Below the pieces are notes generated by a model. That model saw only the letters and a program-made list of their open reading frames with translations. It did not search any database and was not told the DNA's origin. Source: Bisporella sp. PMI_857 (taxonomy: Eukaryota > Ascomycota > Leotiomycetes > Helotiales > Helotiaceae). From it: a DNA stretch of 64,000 nt. This document shows positions 14,447 to 29,154 of this stretch, in pieces. Numbering within the stretch: position 1 is the stretch's first letter; each line of letters starts with the position of its first letter. The translations under genes and the position numbers were made by a program. The stretch spans positions 1,172,000-1,235,999 of the forward strand of contig JAJSPD010000004.1 in assembly GCA_021307315.1 (NCBI GenBank). Reading direction: 5' to 3'.

Positions 14447-15657
14447 TTAGATACCCGTGCCTCGGATAGCATCTACCTGTTCTGAGAGCGAAGCGTTGTT
14501 TGCAGGACCCGGCAATGCAGGACCTTCAGGTGTGACGTACGCCTTGGTCATACCGCCATCAACTACAAAGTCCTACACTGATATTAACAACTTAATTACG
14601 ATATAAGGAATTATGCAACATACGGTAGCATTTACGAAGCTCGACTCATCACTAGCCAAGAATAGAACAGCCTGTGCTTGCTCGATCGCCTCACCAAATC
14701 GTCCGGTTGGGAAATGAATCTCGCGTCTGAGTCTCTTCGGCTTATCATCACCGAGCCAATCTTGCAACAATGGAGTGTTAAGAGGTGCAGGGCAAAGAGA
14801 GTTGAATCTGAATCCCTCTCTAGCATGAATGATTGCCAACTCTCTGGTCATGGCCGACACAGCGCCCTTGCTAGCAGTATAAGCAAGCTGAGGAGTGGCT
14901 GAACCAACAAGCGCTACAACGGAGGCAGTGTTTATGATAGAGCCCTTGGTCTTCTTGTGCTTCCGCAGGGAGAGCACGGCGTGCTTGCAACCATACCAAA
15001 CACCCTTCACGTTGATAGCGTGAGTCAAATCCCAGATCTTCTCAGGAGTATCGATCGAATCTGCATCATCTGCATGCATAATACCAGCATTGTTGAACAT
15101 GATATCTATGCCACCCCAGGCATCGAGATGGTCAACAAGTGCCTTTACATCAGCCTCCTTCGAGACATCTGCGACCTACAGGGCTTGAGCTCCGTACCTA
15201 GAACGTTTGACTCGGTACTTACCTTAACCTCAACTTTGTGTGCCGAAGGAACAAGCTGCTTCAGCTTGACGGATGCTTTCTCCAAAGCAGGCTCTGAAAT
15301 ATCAGCCATTAGGACATTGGCGCCTTCCTTGGCAAAGAGAATGCATGTCTCAAGACCAATTCCACTGTAGAACTTGGGTCAGTGATGGAATATTCTCAAA
15401 TCAGAAAGAAATCCGAAGCTTCCGACTAAAAACTTGTCCTTAAATTTCAAGAATTCCTCATCATCCTGGGGATAGGGCCTTGTGTAAGAGCAATGCAAAC
15501 TATGACTCGTGTACCAGCGGCCACAATAACCTTGACACGAATACATCTGCAAGGTATTCTTGAGGAGATTATCATTCACCTACCCAGCTGCTCCAGTGAC
15601 CACTGCATTTTTGCCATGCAGTCTCCCCATACCAATACTATTGATAGTTTGAGCCAT
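14447..15657 (-). CDS. Short-chain dehydrogenase/reductase (classical SDR)
   Basis: NAD(P)H-dependent oxidoreductase of the classical SDR family, most like fungal 3-oxoacyl-ACP-reductase/glucose-dehydrogenase-type members; substrate unknown. Four exons on the minus strand (15584-15657, 15223-15364, 14624-15175, 14447-14572) give 297 residues. Visible motifs: the cofactor motif TGAAGGIG created by the first splice, an acidic residue ending strand beta-2 (MADISE, which favours NAD(H)), FNNAG, a catalytic Ser in NTASVVA, and YTASK with the Tyr and Lys. The C-terminal exon encodes DFVVDGGMTKAYV, the usual SDR end, plus an extra 20-odd residue tail. Intron 1 is 219 nt. It is divergently placed to the glutamine-synthetase-like gene, 1.2 kb away. 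Confidence 0.92.
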
Positions 15658-16854
15658 CTTAAATGTTGACTAAGATGTAGGTGTAGGCAACTGAACTTTC
15701 GTCTGGAAAGTTAAAGGACGAATTAGCACCTCCGCAAAGAGTCAACCATGAAGTCAGAGAGAGGGGAATTCACAATCTAATGGACGGTTTGGTCTCTCAA
15801 ATGCTTCGAACTTGAGAGGCGGTGAACTCCTAAAGAGACGAGCCTCTGAGCGTTTGCGATAAGAAGTGCTCTTAAGTAGGAACAGCTCCAACGTGATTAA
15901 GGAGTCCTAAAAGGCACTTGGGAATATAGAAGCGCAAAGCGTGTAACTCCTACGAGATGAGTGAGAGTCGCAATGGGATAACAGTAGTTGCGGGCTGTAA
16001 AGATATTTGAAATCTCAAGCCCAAGCACTCAATCATGTGTGAGAGGGACGGCCGAGAACGGTGTTGTTTGGCCTCTTATCTAGGGTGCATTACTCTTTAC
16101 TATGGGTACACTGTTCCCAATAAGCTCAGCGTTCCGAGTCATCAGATCAGTCTGGTGGAAACATTCTTTCAAGGTAATAAATAATACATGCTACTGGACA
16201 GTATGAACGGCAAGTGGCCACGTCTCGGCGACGATGTGTCAAGGAAACAATGCCACCTACTGTAACAATTGCGATTACCACCCAAGCCAGGCTTTTGTTC
16301 GAAGATTTCATTACCGACAGGAGGAGTTCCACCCCGAAACCCGCTGGATCGGAATGTGGCTCCGATATCGTCAAGGGAGAAAGGAATCCGCGACAGCAGT
16401 GCTTGGGCATGATCAAGAGCAAGAGCAAGAGCAAGAGCAAGAGCAAGAGCTCCCAATCGCCATTCTGCTCTGGAGCTCCTTTTACTTACAAAGGTGGTTG
16501 TGTCGTCGCAATGCCGATATCTGGAACAGGCTCTCTCTATTGGGCCTCGTCAGGCATTTACAGGGGTAGGTGTAGAGTCCAGCCCCAGCTCTCTTATCGT
16601 GCACACCCCCCCCGCCTCTCCCTCTCTTGGTCTTGATCTTGGTTTCAAAGCTGGACTCGCTCTCCTTCACAAGAACATGATTCAGGAGTAGATCGAGAGA
16701 TTCACTATAGGCTAGGCACAGTAAAGTTGTGAACACTCTCAGTAGGGCCATAAGAAAGTAGAAAAGGCGGGATTGCCAGTCAGAAGCTGTCATCGATTAT
16801 TCAACCTCCGAGGTCATATCTAATCAACAATTCTCCCCAGCTGCGTAATCAACA
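15658..16854. other. Shared upstream region of SDR and GS-like genes
   Basis: Divergent spacer of 1.2 kb. It contains a (CAAGAG)6 microsatellite at 16414-16449 and a C8 run near 16606. Reading frames across the microsatellite (poly-Ala-Leu on one strand, Lys-Ser or Glu-Gln on the other) are repeat artefacts. Confidence 0.4.
16414..16449 (+). repeat. (CAAGAG)6 hexanucleotide microsatellite
   Basis: Six perfect copies of a 6-nt unit in non-coding DNA. The length is a multiple of three, so every frame stays open across it. Confidence 0.95.
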
Positions 16855-18457
16855 ATGGCAGAACAGATCACTATCGAGTCTCTGCCAGCCCTGCTCGAGA
16901 ATGACACCAAGGTCAAGGTTGCAGGAATTGACGTTGACGGGCAATTGCGCGGAAAGCTGATCTCCAAGAAGAAGTTTTTGGGCATTGCAAAGGAAGGATT
17001 TGGCTTTTGCTCTGTTATCTTTGGATGGGACATGCACGACCAGACATATTTTAAAGAGCTTAAGATTAGCAATGCCGAGAATGGATACCATGACATTATT
17101 GCGGTTCCGGATCTGAGCACTTTCCGCAGGATACCTTGGGAAAATGATGTGCCATTCTTCTTGGTTAGCTTCTTTGACCCTGATTCCATGGAGCCGCTCA
17201 GCGTTTGTCCAAGAGGCATCCTGAAGACGGTTTTGAGGCAGCTGCAGGCGAAGGGTTTCGGTGCAATGGCTGGCGGTAGGTTCTGTGCTCTAAAGTTTGG
17301 AAACATTGCTCATTTTGTACAGCTGAATACGAATTCTTCCAATTCAAGGTACCTACACCTGATTCCAGCGTGCCTCTATCGGAGAGAAATACCTCATCAA
17401 CAGCCACCTACCTCAGAGACAATCCTGTCAATTCTTTACCATCTTTGACTGAGGGAATGTTCGGGTACAGCTTAACAAGACCTATCCATAACAAGGATTA
17501 TTACTATGGCATATTCGACGCGTGCGAGAAGTTCAATTGTGGAATAGAAGGTTGGCATACGGAGAGTGGGCCTGGTGTTTTCGAGGCAGCGTTGTCCTTT
17601 GGCGAGATCCAGCAAATGGCGGACAAAGCCGGCCTTTTCAAGTCAGTATATTATCCTACAACACTAAGAAATGTCTAATGAGGTGTCAGATATGTCGTAA
17701 AGTCAATTGCCACAAATTATGGTATCACACCGTGCTTCATGGCCAAACCTCGACAAGGTCTGCCGGGAAATAGTGGACATATGCACGTCTCAGTAGTTGA
17801 CCAAAATGGAAAGAACTTATTTTTCCGGGAGAAGAAGGACACTGAAGCAGAATTCGAAGATATCGCAAATCTGTCCGACATGGGACGACATTTTCTAGCA
17901 GGTCTTCTCGAAGGTCTTCCAGACGTTATGCCACTCCTCGCGCCTACAGTCAATTCATACAAGCGTCTAGTCGAGAACTTTTGGGCCCCAGTTACCGTAT
18001 CATGGGGTCTTGAACATCGCGCTGCATCAGTCAGATTGATCGCACCTCCGACCTCAAAACCAGGTGCGACACGGTTTGAAGTCCGTGTTCCTGGGGCGGA
18101 CGCAAATCCATTTTACGTACTAAGTGCCATTCTGGCATTAGGCTGGAGAGGGGTAGAAAAGAAGCTCGAGATCAAACAACCACCTCTAGGGAAAGGCCAA
18201 GATGTCGGTGGGAAGGCTGATCCGGGGATAAGATTAGCAAGGAGTCTCAAGGAGGCAACAGAGCGGTTTACGAGACCCGAGAGTGTGGCACGAGACGTGT
18301 TCGGAGATGAGTTTGTGGAGCATTACGCTGGCACTCGAGAACATGAGATTCGGTTATGGGACGAAGCAGTTACGGATTGGTAAGTAGAATATCCCTAAGC
18401 ACATTTTAAAATTCTGATTGCAGCAGGGAGGTGCGAAGATACATCGAGACTGTTTAA
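16855..18457 (+). CDS. Type-I glutamine-synthetase-like ligase (FluG C-terminal type)
   Basis: ATP-dependent gamma-glutamyl ligase of the GS-I superfamily; fungal members of this sort are annotated as glutamine synthetase-like or FluG-related, and the real amine substrate is often unknown. Four exons (16855-17275, 17323-17641, 17690-18379, 18427-18457) give 486 residues. The beta-grasp N-terminus carries GIDVDGQLRGK. Catalytic-barrel motifs follow: GAEYEFF (metal-binding Glu), WHTESGPGVFEAAL (Glu pair), PGNSGHMHVSV (His), HRAASVRLIAPP (substrate/phosphate Arg) and FEVRVPGADANPFYVL (Glu/Arg). The end DWEVRRYIETV is created by the last splice, where acceptor CAGCAG was read at its second AG. 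The ordinary fungal GS is type II, so this is not the housekeeping enzyme. Confidence 0.9.
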
Positions 18458-20895
18458 TGGATGTTAACCTCAACGCCCGTACTTTTTTTTTTTTGGAGAT
18501 ATCATTTTTGTACGTCGTAGAGCATTTTGGTATACCCTCTGCCCGGCGTTGAGATACGTGTGCATAGCAAGTTGTTTCACGAGAAAGTCGGAAGCTACAA
18601 AGCGTAGAAATGTACTCATCTGCTAAGGCATTATATACTTAATTTGAAGCCGCAATCGATAGGTTAGAGACTTTGCAAAAGCGTGACAATGACAAGGAGC
18701 GTCAAGGTTTCTTGGCTCTGGTAGCACTCTTAACAGGCCGACTCTATATCAGCAGTTAGTCACCCATCACTTCAGGACGACGCTATCCAAGCTAAAGCTT
18801 CGTTACCGCCGGACAGGCATTCTGTGATCTGTGCCCACCACTACTAGTTCTGACGGGGCGGGGGGACACCTAATCAACTAATTTCCACAACCCACTAGAC
18901 TAACCAGCAAGTTTAAAAATCAAGCTTACTTTAGTCAAGCTAGTACCTTGTGAAGCGTTAAGGTCGGTCCTGCATAGGCGGCACCTAAGTATGTCCCCAG
19001 CATGGACTTTTCCTCCTTTTGTGGTACTCCTTGCAATTATGTGAGGGATCGTGGTTCTTGATATTCTGTTGGTTGGTCGCTATGCCAGCCGTACTTTTGG
19101 TCTGTTGTCCAACTCTCAGCTACACATCCTGTGTACTAGATACAAAGTAGTGTTCAGCCCGCTGTAGCTTCAGAAGAGTTGCTGCCGCTCATCCTCAACG
19201 TCATCTTCAATTAACGCCAGCGCCAAATTCCTTTATAGTTGCGGTTATCAGATTAGTTAAATGTCAGCCTTCATGCAGGGAACTGAAGCAATCACCATTC
19301 CATTTGGGGGAACGGCTTCTCTTTTCTTCCCATTCAGGAGATTTATTATGACGAGCAGGTACGCCAGTATGTCATTCTACTATGTCTCTTCTCAGCAAAA
19401 TTTGCCTTGATTTTATACTAGCGCTCTTGTAGAAGCTTTTGCTAACCAATATACTTCAGGTCCATGTTTCGACGCTTGCCAGTGCACCCGGTTCCAACGC
19501 CGTGCATGAAGCTACATGTAGCTTTCCATAAACAGATCCAAAGTCAGGGGTTGGAGTTTTAGTATAGTATGTCAAGCACGAAAGGAAAGAGCTATGCCAT
19601 GTCAACACATTAACTAGTTTGGGAGTCGCAGCCGTAATGAACTAGGCTGTATAGGGAGTATTCTTAGTCGAAATCTGACAGAGTGTCGAGTGATTTGGGA
19701 AAAGGACTGGGTTTTGGCTTTCCTCCATTGGCAAGACTCAAGATAGCACGAATAGAGCTGGGGTATCTGAGCTCAACTGTGAGGATCGAGCCAGCAATTG
19801 GAACGTATGTCTCGTTAGCGATGACTAGGCTTCCTCTCAATGCTACACCACTTCTATTCAAGTCATCGAGATTCGGCCCCCCCGCAGTACAAGTACACAG
19901 CTAGCTTATTATCCGTAACCTTCACACATACTAAACAGAATGCTCTCGGGAAAGGACGTATCATTGTCACTCAGAAAGTATACGCTGTCTTCTTCTTGAC
20001 CTCAAATCTACTACGTCGAGGCATATGAGACACAAGGATACTTCAAGGTTAATCGTATCCCAGGAAGAAGCGATGCAAAGCTTGTCCTAACTGGACAGGT
20101 ATGTGTCGTGCTGTCTACTGCCGATGGAGTTACCAACAAGAGCTCAGATGAGAATGCAATATCAGAAGTGGCAGTCGTGGATGTTCTCCCCGTCAGCGTC
20201 AGATGTTAGACGATTATATAGAAGTTCAAATGTTTCGAGAGCGAATGCCAATGAATCATGTCGCTATAAGCAATAGAATGATAAAAGTTGTGCTATATGC
20301 ATTGCGCTTTTTATCATTATTATGCCTTTGTCCTCAGAGTGACACGCCTTCGGACTCACAGGTCGTTCATCGCTATGTTAATTGTGGGTTCACTCTAAAT
20401 ACGGGGCACCACCACGTTCCTGACGTGAATGCTATTGTATTCTTGAGTGAGTGATTTATTGAGTGTTAAGTTCTAACTACAGTGAAACTACGAGTTATAT
20501 AACCCCGTTCCGGGTCACGTGAACGACACCCTTCGTTCGAGTGCGTGACCACATGACCTCTCTAGTTAATTGTACTAACATTAATCGAGTCATCAAAAGG
20601 GGGGGATTCCTTTACTTAAATTCAACGCGAGTCTAGGCTTTAGAGAGTAAGTGAGCGAGAGACTGTGAAATGTGGGATTTGAGATGATAGGCTGCAATAT
20701 TCTGCTTATCTATGTGACACAACTCTGCCCAACTGCACTCTGCCCTCATTGGCTATTTAATTCGGCCCTCACCGGCCCTCCATTTCCGCGATCGGTTTCT
20801 GAACAATTCGCCATATGAGATAAATAGTACTATAAAAGAGGTCTTGTTGGACAACATCATTGCTATGCATGTCTATATATTATATAATTGGCGCA
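18458..20895. other. 2.4 kb gene-free stretch
   Basis: No gene supported. A 65-codon minus-strand frame (19664-19861; GSLVIANETYVPIAGSILTV-like) has protein-like composition and could be a relic, but it has no partner exons I can find. CACGTG occurs at about 20516. The right end is the 3' flank of the acyl-CoA synthetase gene. Confidence 0.3.
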
Positions 20896-23356
20896 TCATA
20901 ACCTCACGTTTCCGAGCTTCAAATCCTCCCAATGGTCCTCACCAAATTTTGCGTACGAGTTTCCTCTTATCCAGAATATTTCATCGTCGGACCTGACCTT
21001 CTTAGGGTCAACGCCTTCTTCCCGGAGCGGTACTTTGTTCTGCTTGTTATTATGGATTGGAGTCATCTCCTTTACCAGTCGGATAAAAACCGGTACTGCA
21101 TATTTGGGGAGGTGGAACTGGGAATGCCTGTTGTCGTTAGTATTGGTCGATCGAGGTACGACATAGCGAAAAATACCTGAGTAAGCCTGCGAAGTCAAAA
21201 TTATTCTTTTCACGTGGGTTAATATAGATTGCAGCACAGCCGGCTCGTCCGTCGTGGCTGGGAAGAGAGACGCCGTATACATTGGCTTCCACAACTCCTG
21301 GATATTTGCCTAGGATTTCAGCTACCTCTGCTGTTGAGACATTCTCTCCTTTCCATCTGAAGGTATCCCCTAGCCGATCCTATTGACAAATTAACCGTAG
21401 TTCTCATCTGTACTGAGTTCTTGAATGAGAGTCAAGTCGGAGGAGACATACCAGGAAGAACCATCGCCCATCGTTTGTTCTTCTTAGAGCATCGCCAGTT
21501 CGGTACCATAGATCTCCTGCCTTGAAGACATTTCTCTCAAATTTCTTCAAGGTTGCCTCGGGGTTATTGTAGTAGCCTGCAAAGGCGTTGGTATCCGGAA
21601 CTGCAACAACTAAGCAATAACAAAGTCAACATTTGCCTCAATATGAATATTACCCTTCATTCAAGCACAGAGCTTTCATAGCTGTTTGAAGATCAGACTT
21701 ACTAATCTCCCCGCCTTTCTCGTACGGTTCTCGTATCCCAAAGCCGGTCTTTAGGTCTCTCACTATCGTCCCAGTTGCTTGATCAATCCGTACAGGCACC
21801 ATAACATTTCTATTCAAAAATCTGTTAATAGCACCATGGTGGCCAACACAAGCCGCCAGATAATCTCCCCTACAATAGTTGAGGATCCCAAAGACACCTT
21901 CGGAACTGTTGAAAAACTCGGCTACTTCTGGAACTCCAAAGCGATCACGAAATTTGATCCACACATCAGGACGAAGTCCATTGCCGTACATACCTCGTAC
22001 ATGATGGTCCTTGTCAAGTGGCGAAGGTGGGGCTGCGAGTAGATATCGAGCTGTTTCACCAACGTAGGTTATCCAGGTTGCGCGGCTATCGTGTACCTCT
22101 TGCCAGAACTTGGTAGTACTGAATTTTTGGCCAATGCAGAGTGTGATGCCTGTCATCATCATTGACATAGCTAGAACTCCTCCCGTCCCGTGGTACATGG
22201 GCATACAATCGTACCATCTATCGTCCTCGTTGACCATCTTGCTTCCGGCAAGTCTCTATGCTCATGTCAGGGCTCTGAATCCCACATTAGGAAGGGATAT
22301 CTTACTGATGACCCCGACAGAAAGCCTCTATCGATATTGAAGGGGACGCCCTTGGGCATGCCAGTTGTACCACTAAGATATGTAAATATTCTATGCTCTA
22401 AAATATATAGATGGAGAGGCTTTCCTACCTCGTATAGAAGATACTCATCGGCCAGTTTCCTTGTACCCGATCTCTAAATACATCTTTAGGTTTTTCTGCT
22501 TTCAGGTCATAAATTTGTGCTTTGGTGGCACCGTCCATGATACGAATGTTCATTTTCAGGTCATTTTCGATCTCGCTCTGGACATCTTTTATCCTGATCG
22601 AAAGATTTGGATCATGGTCCACAAGTATCAAATTTGATCCCGCGACTTTTAAGCAGTGTATGAGAGCATTTCCTGATAAATTATAGTTTATCATTGCGGG
22701 TGCGGCTCCTATGGCCCAAAGTCCAAGCCATGCAAAGATGAACTATGTAAATACGAGAGTCAATAAAGACTGGCGGATCTCGACGACTTTGGTGGTCGTG
22801 AGTAAGATAACTAACTTACGTCAGGGGAATTTGTCAGGTAGAAAGCGACTATATCTTGTGGCTTCACACCCTGTGAGAGGTACCATTGAGCATATTGATT
22901 GACCCGGTTGTTTGACTGTAGCCAAGTGTAAGAGCCTTCCCGAGACCAAATACAGTCATGATTCTGACGACGGCTGACGGCATCCTCGAACAAGTAGTAC
23001 AGAGAAACCCGTTTGTTCCTGACTGTAATCCTTGGTTAAAGCTAGCAGGGGAGGTCCTTGAATCGGTACTCACCTGCTTCTATATACATCTTGGTGACTC
23101 TTTTGGTTATTTTCAAGGCCTCGATATCTTTTCTAATTGCCAACTTTGCATCTAGGTACATTGCCCCTGCTGTGGCAATGCCGGCTGCGGCGACTGCCCA
23201 TAGTATGTTGTCAGCTGCATGTCACTAACTTTGTCCATGTTTTGAACTTGGAAACTTCCGGGCTCCAGCGGTGATATCTCTAATGGATATTTGCGAGTAA
23301 TTCAACCTCAAGCTGCCAACACTTAACCTAGTACGCTCTCACTCACCAAGTGCCAT
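20896..23356 (-). CDS. FAT1-type very-long-chain acyl-CoA synthetase / fatty acid transporter
   Basis: AMP-forming ligase that activates (very) long-chain fatty acids at ER, peroxisome or lipid-body membranes. Nine exons: 23347-23356, 23074-23214, 22820-23022, 22429-22742, 22306-22372, 21703-22237, 21452-21609, 21177-21379 and 20896-21127, for 620 residues. The first exon is only 10 nt; with exon 2 it gives [20 protein letters not shown], an N-terminal membrane segment. The AMP-binding motif [10 protein letters not shown] is made by a splice at about residue 222. Then follow [38 protein letters not shown] and the FATP motif [14 protein letters not shown]. The C-terminus is [13 protein letters not shown] and on. 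The last intron has a TACTAAC branch site; the exon 6 acceptor is a weak AAG. No lesion seen. Confidence 0.93.
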
Positions 23357-25416
23357 GTTTCAGATACTTCGACCACTTCTCACTCTCGGTCTAGTTTGAA
23401 TCAAATTTAAGCATGCAAGTATTGCAAACAGGAAGGAGAAATCCAAAGATGCTGAATTCTACCGGTTTCCTATATATAGAAGCTAAATTGATTGCCCGAA
23501 GATACGGTGTATGAGTTCCAGCACTCGGCACCGAGGCATGTAGTATTTTGGTGTATTGTATGTAGCCTTCCCCTCAATTCCCCCCACATTTTAATGGCAC
23601 TTTTCCAAACCATCCTACCTGACCAATCCATATTCCCCCCCCTCTTGTTTTGAAAGGGAATTCCCCTTTTTATATTTGCTTGTCGTTAGATTGGTTCCTT
23701 CTTGATCATTGCATTAAGTAGGCTGGAGCGTATAGTAATATTTGTTTGACTGACATCCCTGCCTTCAAGTCAAGCCTTCAACGCAGTGAACCAGCGCGAG
23801 CAACAATCTTGAACCCAAATCCAATTGTCCCTTTCGACGCTAGACGAGGCCTTATGTATAATTATTGATGCAATGTAATTGAAATGCATAGAGCTGTTGG
23901 ATATTTATACAATACATGTTTATTGCCATCTAAATCGACTTTCTGTCCCTTCATTACCATTTTTGCTTCTTGGATTTCAATTACCTTGGGGATGGCCTCT
24001 AGAAACTCAACCCCATTCTTCTCAGACACCTATAGGCATGTTAGTACAGTGGCCCTTAAGGAGTCCTCGAACTGGAGGAGGTGTCGCGGTCACAAAGCAC
24101 ATACTCTCCTGCTTGCTATATTGTGGTCAAAATAGGCACCAAAACGTCTATGGTATTCATATATGGCAACACGAACTCGTGAATCAGGGTACCAAGTACT
24201 GTTGGCATAATTCCTCAACCATGTAGAGATGGAATGAGAAAGTCTGCCAGCGGATTTTCTAGACTTCCAGAAGAATTGCAGTGAGAACAGGAAGTTAAGA
24301 GGCTGACCACCTATCTCCCATTCTATCAGAGAGGATCCCGGCTTCCCTCGTCTTTTTGCTATCGTATAGGCGTTTCCTTTTCAGCTTCATCGTCAATATG
24401 GTAGCCTCTTCGCCTTATCGAGATGTGGCCAATAAATTGATCGTCTCCAGTTTTTGCATCAATCCCCCTGATAAACTTCACAGGCAGTGCACTCATCCAC
24501 TCCTGACTTTCTGAATTGTTTAGTTCTGAATCCTCCTCCGACTCGCCAATCTCTTCCCACCCCACAATGGCGTCATTTGTTTATTTCTCAATGGGAGGAA
24601 ACAAAATTTCCCGGTCTCTTTGCATGCATGGGAATGGAGGACCCGCAAGATTCATATATACTCGTGGATCATTCATGCAAGAATTACAATATTGCTATCA
24701 CTAAATCGGGGAGGAGTGATAATGTTGTTGTGTAGAGCGGTGAGGGCGAAGAAGGGATGGCAATCTTTATTGAACTTCATCTTGTCAGCTAGGCACTTCC
24801 ATATGATTTTGATTAAGAAGTTCGAGAAAAAACTAATCTCCCACAGCGGAGACCGGATATAAGTATACATTTTAATTGTGCTACCCCACACCAATTGGAC
24901 GAAGGTCGCGATTGGGTGAGTCACAGATGAAACACCGCTACAATCTCAAACCTACAGGATGTTTACTACTTAATTACGGGCGACAGCCTATTTTGACCTT
25001 GAAGGTAGGCTTGGTGATGCAACGCCAAAGTCAAGAGACTAATGAATGTTACTTCTCACGTCAGGCGCGCGTCGAGCATTCGCAGCATATTCATGAGGAT
25101 CGGCATTTCGAGGCCGGTGCAGAAGTTGTCCACTCTCATAAAAGATGTCAGAATACCGACTACAATGCACAAGACTAAGGCATTTCGTGGGTTTCCGCAC
25201 ATAGGCGATAGTAAAACATTCAAGTCCTATGATAACATACAGTCACAGTAGTGGGAGAGCTCTCTCTCGAATGTCGAGTTTGATATTTGTTACTGCAAAT
25301 GATTGTATGAGTTCAAGTTGTACCAGAAAAGAAAGAAACATATTCGCAGGTAAGTAGCTCCAAATGAAATGAATCACAATCGTGGTATATCACGCCACCT
25401 GTGCTGATAATCGACA
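23357..25416. other. 2.1 kb gene-free stretch
   Basis: Nothing recognised. It includes the promoter side of the acyl-CoA synthetase gene (pyrimidine-rich, CCCCCC tracts near 23582 and 23634). Short open frames near 24360-24730 on both strands show no family signature. Confidence 0.35.
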
Positions 25417-27216
<1,800 letters not shown>

Positions 27217-28077
27217 GTCGATTAAAAATAATTAGTCATGGATTGTGGGAGAGGATGTGAGATTAGATCTTAGCAGCAATAGCCAGCTAATTCATGATAC
27301 CATTTATGTACCTCTAGCGGTGTCTGACCGGCAAGCTCGGCCGTATACGCCCTTACAATGACGATTGAGAATACTGTATTTCAGAATTTGATACGCTGAC
27401 CTAAACTTGGCGATATAAAATCGCATTTCGGAAAATATATAATCAATCAATTTTTTATGGGTTTTTTTCTTCTAAAACTGGATGTAGTAATATATTAGAG
27501 GTTTGTATTTAGTTTAAATCAAATAAATATACGGAAAATAACTTAACATCAATACTTTTTAGCCAGGGGGGGGGGGGGGGGGGGTGTGGGTTTGGCAAAT
27601 CTTTTGTGAACCAAATGCAAAGCGCCATGAATTCTGACAACCAACCACAAGGAGAGGAATTGAATTAGATAGTATGGGAGACTCTGGCTTTAGTACATTT
27701 CGAGATTTTGTATCGATATAGAATTACTACAAGCGCAGTATATTGATACGGCCTCTAACACACATCCTCATTCAACACTGATCCTAATAGTACAAATTAT
27801 CATCTTTTACTATTATAAATGCTGTCATTTATGCCTTCGTATCTCGGAAGTACGGTGACCATATTTGACAGATGCTCCCCTCGATAATGTGAGTAGTTCC
27901 GGATCGATTCCGGTCATTTTCAGACAAGTTGCGGAAACTATTGTACAGAGTCGTTATGTTATTTCACCTGACGCCAACAACTATAACTTTTACCATTTCC
28001 TATTGGCGAGTTGATGCATGCCATTATATCCCATAGCATCGAAGACGCCAGCCGCCGATCTTGTATTCCATCTATTC
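27217..28077. other. AT-rich spacer with G19 homopolymer
   Basis: Spacer of 0.86 kb between the MetAP2 start and the YIF1 stop. AT-rich around 27420-27560, then a run of 19 G at 27566-27584. No gene seen. Confidence 0.4.
27566..27584 (+). repeat. G19 homopolymer
   Basis: Uninterrupted run of 19 G residues bordered by AT-rich sequence. The exact length is likely uncertain in sequencing. Confidence 0.85.
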
Positions 28078-29154
28078 TCATGTCATAGTAAGAAGCCACA
28101 TGAAGAAGAATTGTACCACGTATGAATAAAGAAAGAGGAACTGGGTCCGCCGGCTCTTTTGGGACCGTGCCACAGTCTGCATCGTGCCTCTTTCGTCCGA
28201 GTTACTTTCAGGTAGAAGAACATACTTGAGGGATCGCAACTGGTGAATGATAGTGTTAGGCATGTAGGGGATCGAGTTGTCAGCACAACGTACCAAGAAT
28301 AAGGCATTGGCCAAGAAGGCATATATGAATATTCCCCAGCCTATCCAGCCGCCGCTCCCCTTCCCCCCACTGAACAACGCACCGCCGACTAAAGTAACGA
28401 TGACCCCTACGAACTTATAGCCCGAGTAGGCAATAAGATCTAACAACTGTGACTCGTTGGATATGGAAAGAAGGTAGCACCCAAGCTTGAGACCAAGTAT
28501 TTCGATAGCTACGATCACAAATGCCGTGGTTGCCGTCATTCCGAGTAATTCTGGTTGGAAGGCCCCGCGCAAACCAGCTATAAGAGTAGAGAGCAGAATG
28601 TACGTGACGAGAGCCATGACCGGAATATACATGTCAGGGCTGTTAAGGTCATCTCTAGGTGGGAGAAACCATGCTTCCTGACCATTTGGCCCCATTGACT
28701 GTTTCCTTGACCATGGTTTATGTCTCCAAGGAAATAGAACGAGTATCAACTTGTTAACCACATATCCGTTTGAGACATTGAAGTAGTGCTTCAGAGCGGA
28801 AACGTTTACGTAGCGGTTGAACTGTCCTCCTGTAAGCTAGCTCCTCAAATATTGTGGTTGTAAACTAACGTTTTGTTCCATGTATTCCGTTCCATGCTTT
28901 AATGCTGTCTGCCCAACTTGAAAGCCCATCTGCGCTGTTGGATCTGTCATAAACCCACCATAAGCACCAAAGGCATTCCCACCTTGGGCGGCCTGGGGCT
29001 GGTATGGATTGCCATAACCTGACTGCTGTTGATGTTGAGGGGCTGGAGGTGGAGGAGATCGTAGCTGGGGAACAGTAGAGACATGCTGAGGGACTGGATG
29101 GTGGAGTGGAGGTGATGTAGCTGGTGGTGGGTTTCCATAATTTGACCGCTGCAT
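28078..29154 (-). CDS. YIF1/Hrf1 family ER-Golgi transport membrane protein
   Basis: Integral membrane partner of YIP1 that acts on COPII vesicles between ER and Golgi. Two exons (28870-29154, 28078-28821) give 342 residues. The N-terminal 80 residues are a cytosolic Pro/Gln-rich region (PPLHHPVPQHVST), then AYGGFMTDPTAQMGFQVGQ and YMEQNFNRYVNVSALKHYF, the family signature created by the splice. I chose the acceptor GGACAG because it keeps the frame and the conserved QNFNRY join; an earlier CAG would not. About five membrane spans follow (for example YIPVMALVTYILLSTLIAGL). It is divergent from the SRP receptor gene, so two early-secretory genes share a 0.4 kb promoter region. Confidence 0.94.

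Noticed and set aside
16147..16456. Minus-strand frames with poly-Leu or Ala-Leu starts that look like signal peptides
   Set aside because: They are translations of the (CAAGAG)6 microsatellite; all frames stay open through a 6-nt repeat. No homology outside it.
19664..19861. 65-codon minus-strand frame with protein-like composition
   Set aside because: No start context, partner exon or recognised family; left as unassigned.
14447..23356. Possible secondary-metabolite cluster (SDR, GS-like ligase, acyl-CoA synthetase)
   Set aside because: No PKS/NRPS/terpene synthase, transporter or regulator; genes are separated by 1.2 and 2.4 kb and the synthetase is FAT1-type lipid metabolism.
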